11,483 bases of DNA from NCBI GenBank assembly GCA_040255445.1, contig JBDZUZ010000126.1:1-11483 (forward strand). The letters are read 5' to 3'. Both the position numbers and the translations under genes were made by a program. The notes beneath the pieces were generated by a model. That model saw only the letters and a program-made list of their open reading frames with translations, was not told where the DNA came from and ran no database searches. Below, piece by piece: positions 7,796-11,483 of the stretch. The DNA is from JBDZUZ01 sp040255445 (lineage in GTDB: Bacteria; Planctomycetota; Phycisphaerae; Phycisphaerales; UBA1924). Position 1 is the first letter of the stretch; each line of letters begins with the position of its first letter.

Positions 7796-7829
7796 CCGCA
7801 TCCGGGTTGTGGTACAAACCGTGATGCGG
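7796..7829. promoter_or_regulatory. Long imperfect dyad in the divergent promoter region
   Basis: CCGCATCCGGGTTGT (7796-7810) and ACAAACCGTGATGCGG (7814-7829) pair over 15 positions with one mismatch and one bulged base, leaving a GGT loop. It sits 28 nt before the ATPase start and about 48 nt from the prenyltransferase start. A TACAAA at 7813-7818, a plausible -10 for the ATPase gene, lies in its centre. It may be an operator or a leader hairpin. No T-run follows, so it is not a terminator. The rest of 7749-7857 holds no gene. Confidence 0.55.
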
Positions 7830-7857
7830 CGTCGGGCGACGCCCGCTGGAGATCGCG

Positions 7858-9369
7858 ATGCGTGTCGACCGGGTCAGAAAACTGCTCGAAGCCAACCACG
7901 CCTGCATCCGCATCGTGACGCACGAAGAGCCCGAGGCGATGCATGTGGTCACCGCCGCGGCGACGGACTTGGGCCTCGAACCCTGGGTCTGGTCCGCTGT
8001 CGACGGCCTGCGGCACGCCCGGCTGGCCGATGCCCCGGCGATCGAGGGCACCGAGAACCCCGGCGCAGCCCTCTACTACATCCGCAAGAACATCACCACG
8101 CCCTGCTGCTGTGTGCTGCTCGACATGGCCCAGCACCTCGACGACCCGCGTACGCTCCGCGCCTGGCGTGACCTGATCGAGCACTTCCGCGCCGGCGGCA
8201 TCAACTCCCAGCTCAAGGGCCGCGCCTTCGTCGTGATGATCGATCACACCGACAAGGCCCCGTCGCTGATCGATGCGCTCAGTGTCCGCCACATGGTCTC
8301 GCTCCCCGACGATGAAGAGATCCACTCGATCCTCAAGCGCACCCTCCGCGGCCTCAACGCCCGCACGCCGATCGAGATCGACCTCAAGCGCAGCGAACTC
8401 GATGCGATCGTCCGCAACCTCCGCGGCCTGTCGCGCCGGCAGGCAGAGCAGATCGTCGCCGAGATGGTGACCCACGATCGCAAACTCACCGCGGCCGACA
8501 TCGACATCCTCATCAAGAGCAAGCGCACGCTCCTCCAGAGCGCCGGCACGCTCGAGTTCGTCGACTCGCCGCGGACCATGGACGAGATCGGCGGCCTGAC
8601 CAGACTCAAGTCCTGGCTCAAGGAACGCGAGCGGTCGTTCGAGCCCGAAGCACAGGAGTTCGGCCTGACCCCGCCCCGCGGCGTGCTGCTGCTGGGTGTG
8701 CAGGGCGCGGGCAAGAGCCTCTCGGCCAAGGCAATCGCGACTGCATGGAAGCGTCCGCTGATGAAGCTCGACCCCGGCACGCTGTACGACCGGTACGTCG
8801 GCGAGAGCGAGCGGCGGCTCCGCGAAGCGCTGCGGCAGGCCGAAGCGATGGCGCCGGTGATCCTCTGGATCGATGAGATCGAAAAGGGCTTCGCCTCCGC
8901 CGCGAGCCAGTCGACCGACGGCGGGCTGAGCCAGCGGATGTTCGGCGCGCTCCTCAACTGGATGCAGGAGCACACCGCGCCGGTCTTCCTCGTCGCGACG
9001 GCGAACAACATCGAGGCCCTGCCGCCTGAACTGCTGCGGAAGGGAAGATTCGACGAAATCTTCTTTGTCGACCTGCCCTCGCGCGAGGCCCGCAGGATGA
9101 TCTTCGAGATCCACCTCAAGAAGCGCAAGAAGATGAGCGACGCGATCGATCTGGATGCGCTCGCCGATGCGAGCGAAGGCTTCAGCGGCGCGGAGATCGA
9201 GCAGGCCGTGCTCGCCGCGCTGCACCGCTGCTTCAGCGAGAAGACCCCGGTCTCGACCGAGTGCCTGGTGGACGCCGTGAAGGGCAGCCCGCCGCTGAGC
9301 GTGACGATGGCCGAACGGATCGAGCGGCTGCGGCGTTGGGCGGATGGCCGGTGCGTGCCGGCAGAGTAA
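7858..9369 (+). CDS. Ycf46-like AAA+ ATPase
   Basis: 503 residues, about the usual length of the Ycf46 family of cyanobacteria, plastids and other bacteria. The N-terminal half (about 1-160) resembles a degenerate P-loop fold without Walker A (IRIVTHEEPEAMHVV, CCCVLLDMAQHLDDP, GRAFVVMIDH), as in that family. Residues 161-235 are helical. The AAA+ module follows: Walker A GVQGAGKS (280-287), a pore-loop-like YVGESERR (313-320), Walker B VILWIDE (334-340), sensor 1 TANN (381-384), Arg finger region RKGRFDE (394-400) and sensor 2 region GFSGAEIEQ (441-449). All catalytic residues are present, so it should hydrolyse ATP, probably as a ring. The substrate is unknown; in cyanobacteria Ycf46 relatives are linked to CO2/photosynthesis regulation, which need not apply here. 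GGAG lies 6 nt before the ATG. It diverges from the prenyltransferase gene. Confidence 0.93.
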   Translation: MRVDRVRKLLEANHACIRIVTHEEPEAMHVVTAAATDLGLEPWVWSAVDGLRHARLADAPAIEGTENPGAALYYIRKNITTPCCCVLLDMAQHLDDPRTLRAWRDLIEHFRAGGINSQLKGRAFVVMIDHTDKAPSLIDALSVRHMVSLPDDEEIHSILKRTLRGLNARTPIEIDLKRSELDAIVRNLRGLSRRQAEQIVAEMVTHDRKLTAADIDILIKSKRTLLQSAGTLEFVDSPRTMDEIGGLTRLKSWLKERERSFEPEAQEFGLTPPRGVLLLGVQGAGKSLSAKAIATAWKRPLMKLDPGTLYDRYVGESERRLREALRQAEAMAPVILWIDEIEKGFASAASQSTDGGLSQRMFGALLNWMQEHTAPVFLVATANNIEALPPELLRKGRFDEIFFVDLPSREARRMIFEIHLKKRKKMSDAIDLDALADASEGFSGAEIEQAVLAALHRCFSEKTPVSTECLVDAVKGSPPLSVTMAERIERLRRWADGRCVPAE

Positions 9370-9424
9370 TGTGGCCCATGCAAACCCCTGGTTATTGCCC
9401 CCGCGCGATCTCCGCCAGCACTGC

Positions 9425-9453
9425 TTGCGAACAGACACAAAACCTGCTAGACT
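9425..9453 (+). promoter_or_regulatory. Promoter of the toxin-antitoxin operon
   Basis: TTGCGA (9425-9430), an exact 17-nt spacer, and TAGACT (9448-9453), each four of six to consensus, lie 43 nt before the antitoxin ATG. The -10 is embedded in the palindrome CTAGACTAG (9447-9455). Antitoxins of this class usually repress their own promoter by binding palindromes there, so the site is a natural operator candidate. The upstream stretch 9370-9424 holds nothing recognisable. Confidence 0.65.
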
Positions 9454-9496
9454 AGTTTGGTCGAAAATACCGCCCGGAACGACGGGAGTGGAAGCC

Positions 9497-9754
9497 ATGG
9501 TGATCTCGGTGGGCACATACGAAGCAAAGACCCGGCTGACCCGCCTCATCGAACGCGTTGAGGATGGCGAGTCCTTTGTGATCACACGGCACGGCAAGCC
9601 CGTTGCCCGCCTCGTCCCTGTCGAGGGCGTTGCGCCCCGCAAGAGCAACGCGGAGATCGAGGAAGCGTTCCGCCAGCTCCTGGCGATGCAGACCCCCTCC
9701 GCCGAGAAGGGCGAGCCCGCCTGGAAGCTCAAGCACGAAGGCCATCGGTATTGA
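9497..9754 (+). CDS. Phd/YefM-family antitoxin
   Basis: 85 residues. The N-terminal part (2-45) is the classic prevent-host-death fold: VISVGTYEAKTRLTRLIERVEDGESFVITRHGKPVARLVPV, with the TRL..LI..V helix and the GKPVARL strand that build the DNA-binding dimer. The C-terminal 35 residues, rich in charged residues (SNAEIEEAFRQLL, EPAWKLKHEGHRY), would wrap the toxin and block its active site. The open frame extends further upstream, but ATG 9497 is chosen because it follows GGGAG by 8 nt and begins the conserved domain. The toxin gene starts 3 nt after its stop. Phd-type antitoxins neutralise several toxin families; here the partner is a PIN nuclease. Confidence 0.93.
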   Translation: MVISVGTYEAKTRLTRLIERVEDGESFVITRHGKPVARLVPVEGVAPRKSNAEIEEAFRQLLAMQTPSAEKGEPAWKLKHEGHRY

Positions 9755-9757
9755 GCT

Positions 9758-10180
9758 ATGCTCGTCGTCGATGCCTCGATCACGCTCGCGTGGGTGCTTG
9801 TCGATGAGACAACTCCATTCACGGATAGCATCCGCCGCCGCGTCCTGGATGAAGGCGCGATGGTCCCATCGATCTGGACTTTGGAGGTCGCCAACGCGCT
9901 TGTCGTCGCGGAGCGGCGCGGCCGTCAATCCGCGGCGGCCGTCACGCGTGCGCTCGCGGCACTGCAGCAACTGCCGATCACAGTGCTCTCGGGATCGCTC
10001 GGGGACGACCTCAATGTCGTGGCTTCAACCGCTCGCGACCACAATCTGACCGCCTACGACGCCGCGTACTTGAGCCTCGCGCGTCAACACGCGGTCCCGC
10101 TCGCAACGCTCGACACTCAGCTTGTCTCCGCCGCGCTGCGGGTCGGCGTCGAGGTCCTTACGGACTCCGCTTCAGACTGA
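9758..10180 (+). CDS. vapC: VapC-family PIN-domain toxin (ribonuclease)
   Basis: 140 residues, the usual PIN toxin length. The acidic metal-binding residues are in place: D5 (LVVDASI), E43 (TLEVANAL), D101 (TAYDAAYLSLA) and D119 (LATLDTQL), so the Mg-dependent nuclease should be active. VapC toxins cleave specific tRNAs or rRNA and halt translation until the antitoxin rebinds. The ATG is 3 nt past the antitoxin stop, with no strong ribosome site of its own, so translation is probably coupled, keeping toxin below antitoxin. Base composition is slightly less GC-biased at third positions than in neighbours (for example the stretch near 9800-9830), as often seen in mobile toxin-antitoxin pairs; this was judged by eye only. 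Confidence 0.94.
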   Translation: MLVVDASITLAWVLVDETTPFTDSIRRRVLDEGAMVPSIWTLEVANALVVAERRGRQSAAAVTRALAALQQLPITVLSGSLGDDLNVVASTARDHNLTAYDAAYLSLARQHAVPLATLDTQLVSAALRVGVEVLTDSASD

Positions 10181-10188
10181 GGCGGGCC

Positions 10189-10233
10189 GACCGACACCTG
10201 CGAGAGGAGGTTGCGCCTCGTCTCGCGTCGGTC
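10189..10233 (+). terminator. Large stem-loop after the toxin gene
   Basis: GACCGAC (10189-10195) pairs with GTCGGTC (10227-10233). Inside it GCGAGAGGAGG (10200-10210) pairs with CCTCGTCTCGC (10216-10226) with one mismatch, leaving a 5-nt loop and a 4-nt bulge: about 17 base pairs in all. It starts 9 nt after the toxin stop, so it probably ends or protects the operon mRNA. There is no following T-run, so classical intrinsic termination is uncertain. Confidence 0.55.
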
Positions 10234-10290
10234 CGAGAACACAATCCCGGATCCCCACCCGATCACCCCACGAACCGATACCCAAACCCA

Positions 10291-10319
10291 TTGGCGTTTC
10301 GCCGTTCCCGGGGTAGGTT
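10291..10319 (+). promoter_or_regulatory. Possible promoter of the TIGR03790-like gene
   Basis: TTGGCG (10291-10296), a 17-nt spacer and TAGGTT (10314-10319) are the best sigma-70-like pair in the 223-nt gap. The -35 is good but the -10 matches consensus at only three positions. It would give a leader of roughly 75-80 nt that includes the hairpin at 10340-10377. Confidence 0.35.
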
Positions 10320-10339
10320 GTAGTCGGACCGGCCCGCGT

Positions 10340-10377
10340 GGCCGGCCGTGGCCGTATCGACAGCCGCCACGGCGGCC
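10340..10377 (+). other. GC-rich leader hairpin before the TIGR03790-like gene
   Basis: GGCCGGCCGTGGC (10340-10352) pairs with GCCACGGCGGCC (10366-10377), twelve base pairs with one bulged G, around a 13-nt loop. It ends 16 nt before the ribosome binding site GAGGAG (10393-10398). It may stabilise the mRNA 5' end or act as a control structure. I see no match to a known riboswitch. Confidence 0.45.
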
Positions 10378-10403
10378 GCGGTACTGGAGATGAGGAGACA
10401 GGA

Positions 10404-11483
10404 ATGAAGATCGGACCTTCGCTGCGTGACCTCGCGATCCGCCCCCGGACCGCCCGCGGCCTTATCGCCCTCGCGACGATCACCGCCGCGGCGCTCGCAT
10501 TCGCCGGTGGAACTGGCGAGAACGTCGCACTGATCATCGACCCCACCGACCGCGATTCGCTCTACCTGGGCAACTACTACAAGAACGCCCGCAACATCCC
10601 CGACAGCAACATCCTGTACTACGACTCGGGCGCGACGAACTGGGACCAGTTCCGCACCGTCCACCTCCCCGCGTTCCAGGCGGCCCTCGAGCAGCGCGGC
10701 ATCTCAGACCATGTTGACTTCGTCGTGCTCGCGCCCGTCGACACGTACCGGTTGAGTGCGCCCGGCTATGTATCCGACAGCTGCTTCGCCGTCACGCGCT
10801 TCTCGATCTCCAGCGCGTACACCATGGCGTTCATCAGCGATGTCGTCGCCGGCGGCGTCGCGCAGAGCTACCGCAACAACTACTACAGCAACTTCGACCC
10901 CGCCGCGACCGCATTCAGCAGCACCACCGGCTGGCTCAACGGCAACGCCAGCACCTCCGGCTCCGCCCAGCGTTACTACATCGGCTGCCTCCTGGGCTAC
11001 ACCCGCGAGTTCGGCAACACCGTCGATGAACTCAAGACCATGATCGACCGCTCCGTCGCGGCCGATGGCACCCGCCCCAGCGGCACGTTCTACTTCATGA
11101 ACACGACGGACACGGCCCGCAATGTCCGTGCTGCGAGCTACCCGGCCATCGTCACCGCGATCAACGGCCGCGGCGGCAACGCTGTCATCCAGAACGGCGT
11201 GCTCCCGAGCGGCGCGCAGGATGCCCTGGGCATCATGACCGGCATCGCCAACTTCGATCTCCCGGCCGCGAACATCAACATCCTGCCCGGCGCCTTCTGC
11301 GACCACCTCACCAGCTTCGCGGGAACCTTCGCCGGCACCGGCCAGACGCCGCTCAGCCGCTGGATCACCGGCGGCGCCAGCGGCTCATCGGGCGCGGTCG
11401 ATGAACCCTGCAACTACACCGGCAAGTTCGTCTCATCACGCTTCCACTCCTTCTACCAGCAGGGCCTCTCGCCGGGAGAGTGC
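10404..11483 (+). CDS. TIGR03790-like secreted protein (5' part, runs off the window)
   Basis: 360 codons are open to the right edge; the C-terminus is missing. Residues 1-34 have a basic N-terminus (MKIGPSLRDLAIRPRTARG) and a hydrophobic stretch ending LAFA, a Sec signal peptide with a long n-region. The mature start NVALIIDPTDRDSLYLGNYYKNARNIPDSNIL matches the opening plan of the TIGR03790 family (NV.ll.N..s..S..ia.YY...R.IP..N). Late in the fragment, GGASGSSGAVDEPCNYTGKF and HSFYQQGLSPGEC fit that family's conserved G-DEP and F-Y--G-s--E blocks. Function is unknown; the family is described mainly from genomes that carry exosortase, a protein-sorting system. ATG 10404 has GAGGAG about 5 nt upstream. 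The unseen C-terminus could bear a dockerin like the other secreted proteins here or a PEP-CTERM tail. Confidence 0.82.
   Translation, partial: MKIGPSLRDLAIRPRTARGLIALATITAAALAFAGGTGENVALIIDPTDRDSLYLGNYYKNARNIPDSNILYYDSGATNWDQFRTVHLPAFQAALEQRGISDHVDFVVLAPVDTYRLSAPGYVSDSCFAVTRFSISSAYTMAFISDVVAGGVAQSYRNNYYSNFDPAATAFSSTTGWLNGNASTSGSAQRYYIGCLLGYTREFGNTVDELKTMIDRSVAADGTRPSGTFYFMNTTDTARNVRAASYPAIVTAINGRGGNAVIQNGVLPSGAQDALGIMTGIANFDLPAANINILPGAFCDHLTSFAGTFAGTGQTPLSRWITGGASGSSGAVDEPCNYTGKFVSSRFHSFYQQGLSPGEC

Noticed and set aside
7468..9894. 808-codon minus-strand open frame
   Set aside because: It crosses the prenyltransferase, ATPase and antitoxin genes on the opposite strand or in another frame. 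The ATPase motifs on the plus strand are unmistakable.
10340..10377. Riboswitch in the leader of the TIGR03790-like gene
   Set aside because: Only one simple hairpin is visible; no conserved riboswitch core was recognised.
10704..11306. 200-codon minus-strand open frame
   Set aside because: Antisense to the TIGR03790-like gene, whose signal peptide and conserved blocks are clear.

Overview
The window looks like a piece of a Planctomycetota chromosome, most likely class Phycisphaerae. The DNA is very GC-rich. Two secreted proteins end in the paired D-x-D-Q-S-G-G-x-D-G-D-D repeat with a terminal Gly-Cys, known as the GC-type dockerin, which is a hallmark of that class. There is also a prepilin-like protein with the FTLIELLVVIAII signature typical of the phylum. 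This assignment is inference from protein style; there is no rRNA or marker gene here.

Layout: everything from 183 to 7748 that I accept as a gene reads on the minus strand, and everything from 7858 to the right edge reads on the plus strand, so there is one divergent junction at 7749-7857. In transcription order (right to left), the minus-strand genes are: a UbiA/MqnP-type prenyltransferase (7748-6789); a GbsR/MarR-type regulator (6680-6024) overlapping by ATGA an unrecognised 183-residue protein (6027-5476); a secreted GC-dockerin protein of unknown function (5294-3900) with a textbook terminator; a prepilin-like protein (3609-2686); and a secreted protein with three lamin-tail domains, calcium-loop repeats and a GC-dockerin (2588-183). 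The left edge (1-105) holds a slippage-type 7/8-bp repeat array, followed by a perfect 16-bp hairpin.

The plus-strand genes are: a Ycf46-like AAA+ ATPase (7858-9369); a Phd/VapC toxin-antitoxin pair (9497-10180) with its own promoter; and the first 360 codons of a secreted TIGR03790-like protein (from 10404) that runs off the right edge.

How the parts fit: the left half and the far right concern the cell surface (three signal-peptide proteins and one pseudopilin). The middle is housekeeping or regulation (quinone side-chain attachment, a repressor, an AAA+ ATPase, a toxin-antitoxin module). I see no phage, transposon, CRISPR array, tRNA or rRNA. The most interesting items are the prepilin/lamin-tail gene pair, the translationally coupled regulator plus unknown protein under an apparently leaderless promoter, the long imperfect dyad in the divergent promoter region, and the TIGR03790-like gene in a dockerin-rich genome.
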